NCBI RefSeq assembly: GCF_003665435.1
Contig: NZ_CP023407.1
Span: forward strand, 434,001 to 498,000
Direction of reading: 5' to 3'
Length of the DNA stretch: 64,000 nt
DNA from: Streptomyces fungicidicus
Lineage (GTDB): Bacteria; Actinomycetota; Actinomycetes; Streptomycetales; Streptomycetaceae
Shown here: positions 51,938 to 60,645 of the stretch, one piece after another
Layout of the letters: every line of letters starts with the position of its first letter
Numbering within the stretch: position 1 is the first letter of the stretch
The notes under the pieces: generated by a model
What the model saw: the letters and a program-made list of their open reading frames with translations, nothing else
Database searches by the model: none
Told to the model about the DNA's origin: nothing
Program-made: the position numbers and the translations under genes

Positions 51938-52761
51938 TCCCCGACCACCTTGTTGGTGCAGGCGCCCAGGCCGGCGATCTCGGTGCTCACGGTCTGGCCG
52001 GGGAGCAGGAAGACCTTGGGGTCGCGGGCGTTGCCCACGCCGGCCGGAGTGCCGGTGGCGATGATGTCGCCCGGGCGCAGGGTGATGACGGTGGAGATGT
52101 ACTGGACCAGGAAGACCGGGTCGAACAGCAGCGTGCCGGTGTCGTCCTGCTGCGTGACCTGGCCGTCGACGACCGTCCTGACCTCGAGCGCGGGGCGGAC
52201 GCCGCCGACCTCGTCGGGGGTGACGACGTAGGGGCCGACCGGGGTGGACGCCTCCCAGATCTTGCCCTGGGTCCACTCGATGGTGCGGAACTGCCAGTCG
52301 CGCACCGAGATGTCGTTCATGACGGTGAAGCCGGCGATGGCGTCGGCGGCCTGCTGCTCGTCGGCGCGGCGCACCTGGGCGCCGATCACGACGGCCAGTT
52401 CGACCTCCCAGTCGAGCGCCTCGGTCTCGGCCGGCTTGACGATGTCGTCGTTCGCGCCCAGCAGGGTGTCGGCGAACTTCGGGAAGAGGGTCGGGTGACT
52501 CGGCAGTTCCCGGCCCATCTCCTTGATGTGGTTGGTGTAGTTGTGGCCGACGCAGACGACCTTGGAGGGGTTCGGGACGACCGGCGCGAAGTCGGCGCCC
52601 TCGACCGGGTAGGTGGTGCCGGACGCGGCGGCGGCCTTCGCCCGCCAGTCGGCCCGGGCGAACAGCTCGCCCAGGTCGGCGTGTCCGAGGTCGACGAGGA
52701 CCTCGCCGTCGAGGCGGACCGCGCGGGTCCCGTCGGCGGTGCGGAGGGTGGCGAGCTTCAT
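51934..52761 (-). CDS. Fumarylpyruvate hydrolase (FAH family)
   Basis: A 275-residue fumarylacetoacetase-family enzyme. Metal-binding acids E119 and E121 (DWEVELAVVIG) and D150 (MNDISVRDWQ) are present, plus the His/Tyr segment VCVGHNYTNHIKEMG and IIATGTPAGVG near the end. In this operon it should hydrolyse fumarylpyruvate to fumarate and pyruvate, the last gentisate step. It starts one base after the dioxygenase stop. Confidence 0.92.
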   Translation of the reverse strand: MKLATLRTADGTRAVRLDGEVLVDLGHADLGELFARADWRAKAAAASGTTYPVEGADFAPVVPNPSKVVCVGHNYTNHIKEMGRELPSHPTLFPKFADTLLGANDDIVKPAETEALDWEVELAVVIGAQVRRADEQQAADAIAGFTVMNDISVRDWQFRTIEWTQGKIWEASTPVGPYVVTPDEVGGVRPALEVRTVVDGQVTQQDDTGTLLFDPVFLVQYISTVITLRPGDIIATGTPAGVGNARDPKVFLLPGQTVSTEIAGLGACTNKVVGE

Positions 52762-52762
52762 G

Positions 52763-53923
52763 TCAGGCGTCCTTCTGGGTGCGGTCGAGCTTGAGCGCCT
52801 CGAAGACGGGCGCGTCGGAGAAGCGGAACAGGTCGAGGGCGCCCTCGTCGGAGTCGGAGGCGCCGGCCTCGGAGCGGGCGGAGAACGGCTCCCAGGACGG
52901 GACGACGAACAGGTCGCCGCGGGTCACGGTCCAGGACCTGTCCCCGACGGTCACCACGCCGGAGCCGTCGAAGACCTGGTGGACGGACGATCCGGTCTCG
53001 CGCACCGGCGCGGTCTCGGCGCCCCGGGCGACGCGGTGGAACTCGGCGCGCAGGGTCGGCAGCACGTCGGAGCCGTCGTGCGGGTTGGAGTAGCGCACCG
53101 CGGCGTGGCCGGGCTCGACGGTGCCGCCGAAGCCCTCCTTCTCCAGCAGCAGCTGGTCGCGCAGGGCGGCGTTGGTGTATTCCCACTTGTACGACAGCAG
53201 CGGGCTGCCCGGCGCGGCGGGGACGGCCGACAGGGGGCGCAGGCCCGGGTGTCCCCACAGGCGCTCGGAGCGCGACCGCTCGGGCGTGGTCCGCTCGGCG
53301 TCGCCGATCTCGTCGCGGCCGAACTCGAAGAACTGTGCCTCGGTGACGTACTGGAAGGGGATGTCCAGGCCGTCGATCCAGGCCATCGGCTCGGAGGTCG
53401 CGTTGTGGTGGGCGTGCCAGTTCCAGCCGGCCTGCGGGAGGAAGTCACCGCGGTTCATCGGCACCGGGTCGCCGCCGACGACCGTCCACACGCCCGAGCC
53501 CTCGACGACGAAGCGGAAGGCGTGCTGGGTGTGACGGTGCTCGGGTGCGTCCTCGCCCGGCATGAGGTACTGGATGGCCGCCCACAGGGTCGGTGTGGCG
53601 AAGGGCCGGCCGCCGAGGGAGGGGTTGGCCAGCGCGATGGCCCGGCGCTCGCCGCCGCGCCCGACGGGGACCAGGCCGCCGGCCCGGTCCGCGAGTTCCC
53701 GCAGCCGCTGCCAGCGCCACAGGTGGGGCACGGCGCGCGAGCGCGGGTGGGCCGGCATCAGGTCGCCGATCTCGGTCCACAGCGGGACGAGCAGCTCCTG
53801 TTCGAAGCCCCGGTACAGCTCTTCGAGCGCCGGGGTGACCTCGGGTTGCCCCTCCGCGGCGACGGCCTGGAGCCGGACCGGGGAACCCGTTGCGGTGTCA
53901 TGGGCGAGGGAGGAGTGAGTCAC
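52763..53923 (-). CDS. Gentisate 1,2-dioxygenase (bicupin)
   Basis: A 386-residue two-cupin protein. The iron site in the first cupin is visible as PEHRHTQHAFRFVVEGSG and WNWHAHHNATSEP. A second cupin is near the C-terminus (SSVHQVFDGSGVVTVG). Family landmarks: LYRGFEQELLVPLWTEIGDL and GRPFATPTLWAAIQYLMPGE. It opens the ring of gentisate with O2 to give maleylpyruvate. It begins with GTG at 53923, just after GTGGAGC, and is the first gene of the leftward seven-gene operon, divergent from the IclR gene. Confidence 0.94.
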   Translation of the reverse strand: MTHSSLAHDTATGSPVRLQAVAAEGQPEVTPALEELYRGFEQELLVPLWTEIGDLMPAHPRSRAVPHLWRWQRLRELADRAGGLVPVGRGGERRAIALANPSLGGRPFATPTLWAAIQYLMPGEDAPEHRHTQHAFRFVVEGSGVWTVVGGDPVPMNRGDFLPQAGWNWHAHHNATSEPMAWIDGLDIPFQYVTEAQFFEFGRDEIGDAERTTPERSRSERLWGHPGLRPLSAVPAAPGSPLLSYKWEYTNAALRDQLLLEKEGFGGTVEPGHAAVRYSNPHDGSDVLPTLRAEFHRVARGAETAPVRETGSSVHQVFDGSGVVTVGDRSWTVTRGDLFVVPSWEPFSARSEAGASDSDEGALDLFRFSDAPVFEALKLDRTQKDA

Positions 53924-53961
53924 GCTCCACAGACTGCGCCGTGTCTTCAGAGAGAACATGT

Positions 53962-53982
53962 AGATTCTGGAGAGCAGAATCT
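53962..53982. promoter_or_regulatory. 21-bp palindrome, probable IclR operator
   Basis: AGATTCTG (53962-53969) and CAGAATCT (53975-53982) are perfect arms with 5 nt between. It lies in the middle of the 72-bp gap between the divergent gentisate dioxygenase and IclR genes, 39 bp and 14 bp from the two starts. This is where the IclR protein should bind. Confidence 0.75.
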
Positions 53983-53995
53983 TTGAGGAAGTGCC

Positions 53996-54772
53996 ATGGA
54001 CAAGCCGCTCAAGACTCCCCCGCCGTACCCCGTCGCCAGCGTGGACCACGCGCTGCGGGCCGCGACGATCCTGCAGATGGAGGGCGGTGCGACCGTGTCG
54101 CAGATCGCCGAGCGGCTCGGCGTGGCCAGGTCGACCGCGCACCGGCTGCTGGCGATGCTGGTCTACCGGGACTTCGCCGTGCAGGACGAGGACCGCGTCT
54201 ACCGTGCGGGTCCGGTGCTGGAACTCGCCGCGCACTCCCAGTCGCTGGTGTCGCGGCTGCGCGCGGCGGCCCTGCCGCATCTGCGGCGCGTCGTCGACCT
54301 GGTGGACGAGACCACGAACCTGATCGTGCGCACCGGGGACACGGCCCGGTTCATCGCCAGCGTGGAGTGCCGGCAGGCGCTGCGGGTCGGTTCCCGGGAG
54401 GGCATGGTGTTCGCGGCCCACCGCACGACGGCGGGGCTGCTGCTCCTCGCCGACCTGTCCGACGCGGAACTGGACGAGGTGTACGCCCCGGAGCGCTACC
54501 GGGACCGTCCCGGCGACCGGCCCGACCTCGCCCGGCTGCGGACGGAGCTGGCGCGGCTGCGCCGCAACGGTTTCGCCGTCAACAAGGAGCGCTCCGAGCG
54601 CGGTCTCGTGGCCGTCGGGGTGCCGGTGCGCGACCGGGACGGCACCGCGCTGGCCGGTCTGTCGGTCTCCATGCCCGGCGTGCGCTACGACCCGCACCGG
54701 CTCCAGCCCCTGGTGGCCACCCTGGACGCGTCGGCGCGCGCCCTGGAGGCCGACCTGGCGGAGGTCCGCTGA
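53996..54772 (+). CDS. IclR-family transcriptional regulator of gentisate genes
   Basis: A 258-residue IclR protein. Winged HTH at about 15-75 (VDHALRAATILQMEGGATVS, QIAERLGVARSTAHRLLAML), effector-binding GAF-like domain at about 85-250 (RFIASVECRQALRVGSREGM, VFAAHRTTAGLLLLADLSD). ATG at 53996 follows GAGGAAG. Divergent from the gentisate operon with a palindrome between, the typical layout of a pathway-specific regulator. Gentisate or a hydroxybenzoate is the likely effector; whether it activates or represses is unknown. Confidence 0.94.
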   Translation: MDKPLKTPPPYPVASVDHALRAATILQMEGGATVSQIAERLGVARSTAHRLLAMLVYRDFAVQDEDRVYRAGPVLELAAHSQSLVSRLRAAALPHLRRVVDLVDETTNLIVRTGDTARFIASVECRQALRVGSREGMVFAAHRTTAGLLLLADLSDAELDEVYAPERYRDRPGDRPDLARLRTELARLRRNGFAVNKERSERGLVAVGVPVRDRDGTALAGLSVSMPGVRYDPHRLQPLVATLDASARALEADLAEVR

Positions 54773-54838
54773 GTCCGCGGTCCCGGGGGCGAATTTGTCT
54801 TACATCTAGATCGCTCATCTTAAGTTGTGCATTTTTCA

Positions 54839-54867
54839 TTGACGCGACGTAAAGCGAAGTGTCATTC
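54839..54867 (+). promoter_or_regulatory. Weak candidate promoter of the MFS gene
   Basis: TTGACG (54839-54844) and TCATTC (54862-54867) are spaced 17 nt inside the AT-rich island 54790-54870, about 125 bp before the MFS start. The -10 is a poor match. Confidence 0.3.
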
Positions 54868-54993
54868 TCCCGGCACCACGCCGGACTCGCGACGTGCCCT
54901 CTCCCCCACCTCGTACGCAGAGCCGAGCGCCTTGACGCTCCCGGGCTCCCGTCTTCTCGGGCCGCCCGCTTTCCCAGCCAGGGAGAACCAGCA

Positions 54994-56631
54994 ATGACGC
55001 TCAACGACGGGACGACGACGTCCCACGGCCCCACCGCGGGGGCCGCCCGGACACCGGGCTACGCGGGAACACTGGCTGCCGCCTGCGGCGCGGTCTTCGT
55101 GGCCCAGGTCGCGAACGCGCTGCCCGCCTCGCTGAACGGACTCCTCCAGCAGGACCTGAACACCCACGGCTCCCAGCTCACCTGGATCACCGCCGCGTTC
55201 ATGATCGCCGTGGTCTGCTTCGAGTTCACCTTCGGTGTCCTCGGTGACCTCTTCGGACGGCGCAGGCTCGTGGTGGCCGGCACGGCCCTCGTCGCCGCGG
55301 GAAGCGCCGTGGCCGCGATGGCGCCCAGCGTCCAGGTGCTGTGGATCGGCGCCGCCCTCAACGGCCTGGGCGCGGGCGCCATGTTCCCCGGTTCGCTCAC
55401 CGCGATCAGCGCGGTCACCCGCGGAATGCGGGAACGGGCGCACGCGGTGGCGGTCTGGAGCGGCTTCCTGTCAGCCGGCGCCGCGGTCTCCCCCCTGCTG
55501 GGCGGCATGTTCGCCAAGGTCGGCTCGTGGCGTGGCTCCTTCTGGGTGCTCCTCGGACTCGCCCTGGCCAGCATGGTGCTCACCCTGGTCCTGGCCACGG
55601 AGTCGAAGGCCCCGGAGGGCCGCAGGCTCGACGTCCCCGGTCAGATCACCTTCGCCATCGGCCTCATCCTGGTCCTGTACGGGGCCGTCGAGGGCCCCGA
55701 GTCCGGCTGGACCACCCTTCCGGTGATGCTGGCCTTCGGTGTCGGCGCGTGCTTCCTCGCCGCGTTCGTGCTGGTGGAGCTGGGCGCCGAGTCCCCGATC
55801 TTCGACCTGAGGCTGTTCCGCAACCGCGCCTTCACCGTGTCGTCCGTCGTCGCGGTCATCGGCATGCTCGCCTTCCTGGGCGCCTGCTTCGCCACGAGCA
55901 TGTGGCTGGGTCCCGTGCAGCACCAGGACCCGATCCGCGTCGCGGTCCCCTTCCTGCTCCTGCAGGGCCCCGCCTTCCTGCTCATCCCGGTCGTCTCGCG
56001 CCTCCTGCACCGGGTCGCCGCGACATGGCTGCTGACCTCGGGGTTTGTCCTGATGGCGATCGGGTGCCTCCTCTTCGCCGGGATGGACGTCACCGACACC
56101 GGGCTCGGCGGCTTCGTCGCGCCGTCCCTGCTGATCGGCGTCGGCTTCGCGCTGACCGTCAGCTCCGTGACGGCCGTGGCGCTGAACAGCGTGCCCCGGC
56201 ATCTGGCCGGCATGGCCAGCGCCACCACCAACATGCTGCGCGACCTCGGCTTCGCCCTCGGCCCCGTGGTCGTCACCGCGGTCGCCCTCAGCGGCGCCGG
56301 GTCGGCGTTCACCGCGAAGCTGGCCGGCGCGGACCTGACCGCCGGCCAGCTGGCGGCGGCACGCGAGATCGCCTCCGCCGGCGGCCCCATCGCCGTGAAC
56401 AGCCTGCCGCCCGGCGCCCCGGGCTCCGCCGCCCACGGCGTCGCCCTGGAGGCCCTGGGCAGCGGGTTCGGCACCGCGTATCTGGTGTGCGCCGTGGCGG
56501 CCGTCGTCGCCGCCGCCCTGACCGCCTTCGGCATGATCGGCCTCGGCCGCTCGCACGCCGGGGACGAGGAGTCCGGCGCAGCGCCGTCCGCCGCGGACGG
56601 CAGGGCGCCGGACCCGGCCGCCGCCCGCTAA
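54994..56631 (+). CDS. MFS transporter, DHA2 (14-helix) type
   Basis: A 545-residue major facilitator with about 14 helices. Motif A reads GVLGDLFGRRRLVV, motif C ALNGLGAGAMFPGSLTAISA, and a late loop has VPRHLAGMASATTNMLRDLG, as in drug:H+ antiporters of the EmrB/QacA class. A long Ala/Gly-rich tail follows the last helix. It is 221 bp downstream of the IclR gene. It may export a toxic aromatic or import the aromatic substrate, but DHA2 members are usually exporters. The stop overlaps the convergent secreted-protein gene. Confidence 0.9.
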   Translation: MTLNDGTTTSHGPTAGAARTPGYAGTLAAACGAVFVAQVANALPASLNGLLQQDLNTHGSQLTWITAAFMIAVVCFEFTFGVLGDLFGRRRLVVAGTALVAAGSAVAAMAPSVQVLWIGAALNGLGAGAMFPGSLTAISAVTRGMRERAHAVAVWSGFLSAGAAVSPLLGGMFAKVGSWRGSFWVLLGLALASMVLTLVLATESKAPEGRRLDVPGQITFAIGLILVLYGAVEGPESGWTTLPVMLAFGVGACFLAAFVLVELGAESPIFDLRLFRNRAFTVSSVVAVIGMLAFLGACFATSMWLGPVQHQDPIRVAVPFLLLQGPAFLLIPVVSRLLHRVAATWLLTSGFVLMAIGCLLFAGMDVTDTGLGGFVAPSLLIGVGFALTVSSVTAVALNSVPRHLAGMASATTNMLRDLGFALGPVVVTAVALSGAGSAFTAKLAGADLTAGQLAAAREIASAGGPIAVNSLPPGAPGSAAHGVALEALGSGFGTAYLVCAVAAVVAAALTAFGMIGLGRSHAGDEESGAAPSAADGRAPDPAAAR

Positions 56632-59600
56632 CCCAGCGGCTCGATACGGATGTTGCGGTAGCGCACCGCGTTCCCGTGGTCCTGCAGCCGGATCGCTCCG
56701 GCCGCGGGACCTTCGGGCGCTCCACCGCCCGTCGGACCGTCGATCGCGACGTCGTCGTGGACCTTCCTGCCGTTCCACACCACGGTGACCCGCGCGTCGG
56801 CCGTCTTGTTCCCCTCGGCGTCGTAGCGCGCCGCGCGGAAGACGATGTCGTACGACTGCCAGGTCTCGGGCGCCTTGGCCGCGTTGACGTCGGGCGCCTT
56901 CTTCAGATAGATCGCTCCCGCCTCATCGGTGTCCGGGGTGGTGTCGCCGTAGGAGTCCAGGATCTGGATCTCGTAGCGGTCCTGGAGGTAGACGCCGCTG
57001 TTGGCGCGGTCCTGGCCCGTCACGTCCGGGGGCAGCTTCGGCAGCCGGTACTCCAGGTGGAGCCTGAAGTCGTCGAAGCCGTTCTTGGTGCGGATGTCCC
57101 CGCAGCAGACCTCCATCGCCCCGCCGCTGACCGGCCACTGCGCCGGACGTCCGTCGGTGTGCTGCCACTGGCCGAGGCCGTCGCCGTCGAACAGCGTGAC
57201 CGGGCTGCCGTGCGGGAGCACGGTGAGCAGGTCCAGGTTGACGTGACCGGTGTCGCCCTCGTCGTACCGGTAGGCGACGGTGTTGTGCCCGGCGCGGAGC
57301 CTCAGGGACTCGGTCTGTGTCGACCAGGTGTCCCAGTCGCCGGTGTCACGGAATGTGGTCCGTCCCGCCTTCTTCCCGTTGACGTACAGGGAGAGGGTCT
57401 TGGTGCCCCGGAAGGGGTTCGGGCCGTTGGAGTAGCGCATGCCCAGGTCGTACGTGCCGGTCCGGTCCACCCGGACGTCGAAGGTGGTCGTGGCGCCCTG
57501 GGTGCCGTACCGGTCGACGAAGCCGCTGCCGGAGTAGCCCCGGTGGTCGGTGTTGACGCCGGCCGCGCCGGTGAGGGCCGCCTCCTCGGCCTCGTACAGC
57601 GGGCCGTGTTCCGGCTGTACGCCGGGCATGGCGTTGAGCGTGTACCAGGCCTCCGTGCTCCACAGGGTCTCGCCCGACTCCGAGCCGAACGGGCGCGGCG
57701 AGCGGACGTGCACCACGCGGCCCGGCTTCAGGCCCTCGACCGCCAGGGTCACCTTCCTGCGGTCGCGGGACAGCTCCGCCGAGGTCACCTTCAGGGTCTC
57801 CTCGGCGATCTTGGGGCCGCCGTAGTCGCGCGTCGGGGTGTAGCGCCACTGCTCGGCCTCGTAGTGGCTCACCAGGTCGTCCGCGGTCTCCCGGGAGAGC
57901 GGCTGGGTGTACTCCAGCTCGAAGCCGCCCTTCTTCACCCGCATGGCCTGGATGTCGAAGGTGTTGCCGCCGTTGGGGGACAGCTTCTGCAGCCCGTACT
58001 TGAGCTTGCCCTCCTGGCCCCAGTTGCCGTCGGCGCCCAGACCGCCCGCGTAGATCGCTCCGTCGGGGCCCATGGTGATCCGGTTGACGCCGGCCTCGAG
58101 GCCCTGGGTGAAGCGGAAGACGGCGCCCTGGTACTGGCCCTTGACCTTCTCCAGGTAGGCGCGCTGGAGACCGCCGTAGGTGACGTCACCGAAGAGCATC
58201 TGCCCCTTGAACCTGCCCTTGGTCAGGTAGAGGGGTGTGCTGGGCGAGTTGGCGATCTCGTTCTGCGGGAGCCAGAGCACCGGCTGGGTGACCGGCTTCG
58301 CGTCGAAGGGGCCGGCGGGGTTGGTGTAGTGGTTGAAGAAGCGGTCCTGCTTGATGTGGACCAGCTTCGACGAGGGCAGCCAGCCGCCCTGGTTGTCCGT
58401 CGCGAAGATGTCGCCGCCGGGGCCCCAGCCGATGCCGTTCGGGGTGCGCAGGCCGCCGGCGAGGTAACTGACCTCGCCGGTCTTCCGGTTGACCTTGACG
58501 GTCGTGCCGCGGCAGGCCGCGGGCTGCGGATCCGTGGTGGCTCCGCCGTAGTTGATGGCGACGGACAGGTTCAGGTAGAAGTAGCCGTCGCGGTACAGGA
58601 GTCCGAAGGCGAACTCGTGGAAGTTCCCGCCGTACGGCCAGGTCGCGAGGGTCCTGTACTCGTCCGTCACGCCGTCGCCATCGCTGTCGCGCAGTTCCGT
58701 CAGTTCGTGCTTCTGGGAGACGAAGACGGTGCCGTCGACGACCTTGAGGCCCATCGGCTCCTTGAGACCCTCGGCGATCCTCGTGGCCTTCACCTTCTCG
58801 GGGCCGGTGCTGCCGGTGACCTCGTCGAGGACGTATACCTCGCCGGCGGTGTTGTCGGTGCCGCCCCAGGTGCTCACGGCCAGGCGGCCGTCGGGCAGCC
58901 AGTCCATCCCGGTGATCTGCGGTTCGAAGCCGTCGGGGCGCAGGTCGGTGAGGGTGTGGTCGGGGCGCACCGAGTTGAGCGGGAGGCCGTCGCCGGGCGA
59001 GTCGGTGATGCCCTCGCACTCCTTGCGGCCCGGGGCGGTGACCCGGACCACGCCGGCGTCGGTGCTCAGGGCAGCGTTCGGCACGGTCTCGAATCCGTCG
59101 GCGCCCGGCGGCCGCCAGGCGAGGCTGAGCACCTGGTCGCCGCCGCGTTCGAAGTGGTCGACACGCAACGCGTGCATGCCCTCGGTGAGTTCGACGGCTC
59201 CGTCCTTGGGCTCGGCGCCGTGCAGCCCGTCGTGGTCGATGACCAGCCGGTCGTCGATCAGCAGCCGCGAGCCGTCGTCGCTGGACAGCCGGAAGGTGTA
59301 CGAACCGTCGGCCGGCACATGGATGTTGCCGGTGACCTGGGTGACGAAGTTGTCGCCGAACCCGCCGAAGTCGTCGGTCGAACTCCAGTCGATCGTCGGC
59401 ATCAGCTTGTCGACGTTGGGGGTCTGTCCGGGCTTGAGCGTGCAGATCGTGTCGAGCGGGACCTGGACGTCGAAGACGCGCAGGGTGACACCGGGCTCCT
59501 GGGGCGGCACATCGGCCCGCGGCGCGGAGTCCGGCCGGGCCGATGCCACGGGGGATCCCCAGAGTCCGCCCGCGACGAACGCGCCGACGAGCAGCACTGT

Positions 59601-59639
59601 CAGGCGTCTTCGGGCACGCCGGTACAGCCGTGCGTCCAT
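56628..59639 (-). CDS. Large secreted PA14 / sugar-dehydrogenase-like propeller / CBM / DUF1080 protein
   Basis: A 1003-residue extracellular protein. Signal peptide to about residue 35. PA14-type domain (about 50-185; ADGSYTFRLSSDDGSRLLID). Beta-propeller like glucose/sorbosone dehydrogenases (about 215-620; ITGMDWLPDGRLAVSTWGGT, GIGWGPGGDIFATDNQGGW). CBM6/35-like module (about 690-815; YEAEEAALTGAAGVNTDHRG). C-terminal DUF1080 (3-keto-disaccharide hydrolase-like; about 820-1003; NSGVYLQDRYEIQILDSYGD). The architecture is known from polysaccharide-degrading bacteria. It suggests oxidation of a sugar and hydrolysis of a keto-glycoside on one chain. ATG at 59639 follows GGAGGAAGC. Confidence 0.85.
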   Translation of the reverse strand: MDARLYRRARRRLTVLLVGAFVAGGLWGSPVASARPDSAPRADVPPQEPGVTLRVFDVQVPLDTICTLKPGQTPNVDKLMPTIDWSSTDDFGGFGDNFVTQVTGNIHVPADGSYTFRLSSDDGSRLLIDDRLVIDHDGLHGAEPKDGAVELTEGMHALRVDHFERGGDQVLSLAWRPPGADGFETVPNAALSTDAGVVRVTAPGRKECEGITDSPGDGLPLNSVRPDHTLTDLRPDGFEPQITGMDWLPDGRLAVSTWGGTDNTAGEVYVLDEVTGSTGPEKVKATRIAEGLKEPMGLKVVDGTVFVSQKHELTELRDSDGDGVTDEYRTLATWPYGGNFHEFAFGLLYRDGYFYLNLSVAINYGGATTDPQPAACRGTTVKVNRKTGEVSYLAGGLRTPNGIGWGPGGDIFATDNQGGWLPSSKLVHIKQDRFFNHYTNPAGPFDAKPVTQPVLWLPQNEIANSPSTPLYLTKGRFKGQMLFGDVTYGGLQRAYLEKVKGQYQGAVFRFTQGLEAGVNRITMGPDGAIYAGGLGADGNWGQEGKLKYGLQKLSPNGGNTFDIQAMRVKKGGFELEYTQPLSRETADDLVSHYEAEQWRYTPTRDYGGPKIAEETLKVTSAELSRDRRKVTLAVEGLKPGRVVHVRSPRPFGSESGETLWSTEAWYTLNAMPGVQPEHGPLYEAEEAALTGAAGVNTDHRGYSGSGFVDRYGTQGATTTFDVRVDRTGTYDLGMRYSNGPNPFRGTKTLSLYVNGKKAGRTTFRDTGDWDTWSTQTESLRLRAGHNTVAYRYDEGDTGHVNLDLLTVLPHGSPVTLFDGDGLGQWQHTDGRPAQWPVSGGAMEVCCGDIRTKNGFDDFRLHLEYRLPKLPPDVTGQDRANSGVYLQDRYEIQILDSYGDTTPDTDEAGAIYLKKAPDVNAAKAPETWQSYDIVFRAARYDAEGNKTADARVTVVWNGRKVHDDVAIDGPTGGGAPEGPAAGAIRLQDHGNAVRYRNIRIEPLG

Positions 59640-59752
59640 GCTTCCTCCTGCTGAGTCGACCGGAGGGCCGGATGACTCCGGTGCCGAACGGGAAACGCCA
59701 ACGGTTGCGGCGCACACGCTAGGAGACTTCTGCTCAGCACGTCCATACTTTG

Positions 59753-59799
59753 TCATCGATGAGTTCAAAGTCCTGCCGGCGGGCGGCATGCATCGATGC
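59753..59799. promoter_or_regulatory. Two CATCGATG palindromes before the large secreted protein
   Basis: TCATCGATGA (59753-59762) and GCATCGATGC (59790-59799) are perfect 10-bp palindromes that share the CATCGATG core of the LacI operators at 10711, 12685 and 26697. The outer TT/AA positions are missing, so the assignment to the same regulon is tentative. Both lie 114-160 bp upstream of the ATG at 59639. Confidence 0.4.
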
Positions 59800-59852
59800 G
59801 AGGGATGCGCGCGGGCTCGGGTGCGCGGCGGCGGTCTGCTGCGCAACAGGCC

Positions 59853-60599
59853 CTAGGAGTCGGACGGGAGCCGGTAGACGGACACATGGGAGGGCGAGTC
59901 CGCGGTGAACTCGGCGCCGTCCCAGTCGGCGTGCCGGGACTCCAGCTCGAAGCCGGCCAGCCGGGCCATCAGGTCGAGCTCGGCCGGCCAGATGTAGCGG
60001 TGCGGGCTGCGGAACAGTTCCGCCCGCTCGGTGCCGTCGTCGAAGCGGAAGTGGTGCGACACGACGTGCTGACGCAGGATGTCGTACGTGTCCAGGCCGA
60101 TGTAACCGGGCTCGGTCCGCCACACCGTGGCGGTCTGCCCCGGTGGGAGCTTGCGCAGTTCGGGAACCCACAGTTCGACGACGAAGCGGCCGCCGGGCCC
60201 GAGGTGGCGGGCGGCGTTGCGGAAGCACTCGACCTGGTCGGCCTGGTCGAGCAGGTTGGAGATGGTGTTGTACACGAGGTAGACGAGGCCGTACTCACCG
60301 GGGACGACGGTGGTCGCCATGTCCCCGATGACCACCGGGATCGTCGATTCGTCGGCCTTTGTGCGCAGTTGCTCCACCATCGGCCGGGACAGCTCGATCC
60401 CGGTCACCCGTACTCCGCGCCCGGCGAGCGGAACGGCCACCCGGCCCGTGCCGATGGCGAACTCGAGGGCCGCTCCCCCTCCCGCGAGCCGGGCCAGCCG
60501 CTCCACCGTCGGTCCCAGCACCCCGGGCGCGAACATGCCCGTTCCGGGCGTGTCATAGCGCCGGGCGACGTCCGCGTTCCAGAGCTCCTTCTGTCGCAT
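59853..60599 (-). CDS. Class I SAM-dependent methyltransferase
   Basis: A 248-residue Rossmann methyltransferase. Motif I is LEFAIGTGRVAVPLAGRG, motif II GIELSRPMVEQL, and motif III VIGDMATTVVPGEYGLVYLV. Partial resemblance to ubiquinone/menaquinone-type methyltransferases; substrate unknown. ATG at 60599. It lies 46 bp downstream of another methyltransferase gene on the same strand and may be cotranscribed. Confidence 0.88.
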   Translation of the reverse strand: MRQKELWNADVARRYDTPGTGMFAPGVLGPTVERLARLAGGGAALEFAIGTGRVAVPLAGRGVRVTGIELSRPMVEQLRTKADESTIPVVIGDMATTVVPGEYGLVYLVYNTISNLLDQADQVECFRNAARHLGPGGRFVVELWVPELRKLPPGQTATVWRTEPGYIGLDTYDILRQHVVSHHFRFDDGTERAELFRSPHRYIWPAELDLMARLAGFELESRHADWDGAEFTADSPSHVSVYRLPSDS

Positions 60600-60645
60600 T
60601 GCGCCAACGCTCCTCTGCGGAGCGGGCGTTGTCCAACGAATTACG

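Noticed and set aside
55341..59654. A very long plus-strand open frame (over 1,400 codons) across the MFS and secreted-protein genes
   Set aside because: It overlaps two well-supported genes, is low-complexity (Arg/Gly/Val/Ala-rich) and has no domain. It is the antisense shadow of GC-rich coding sequence.
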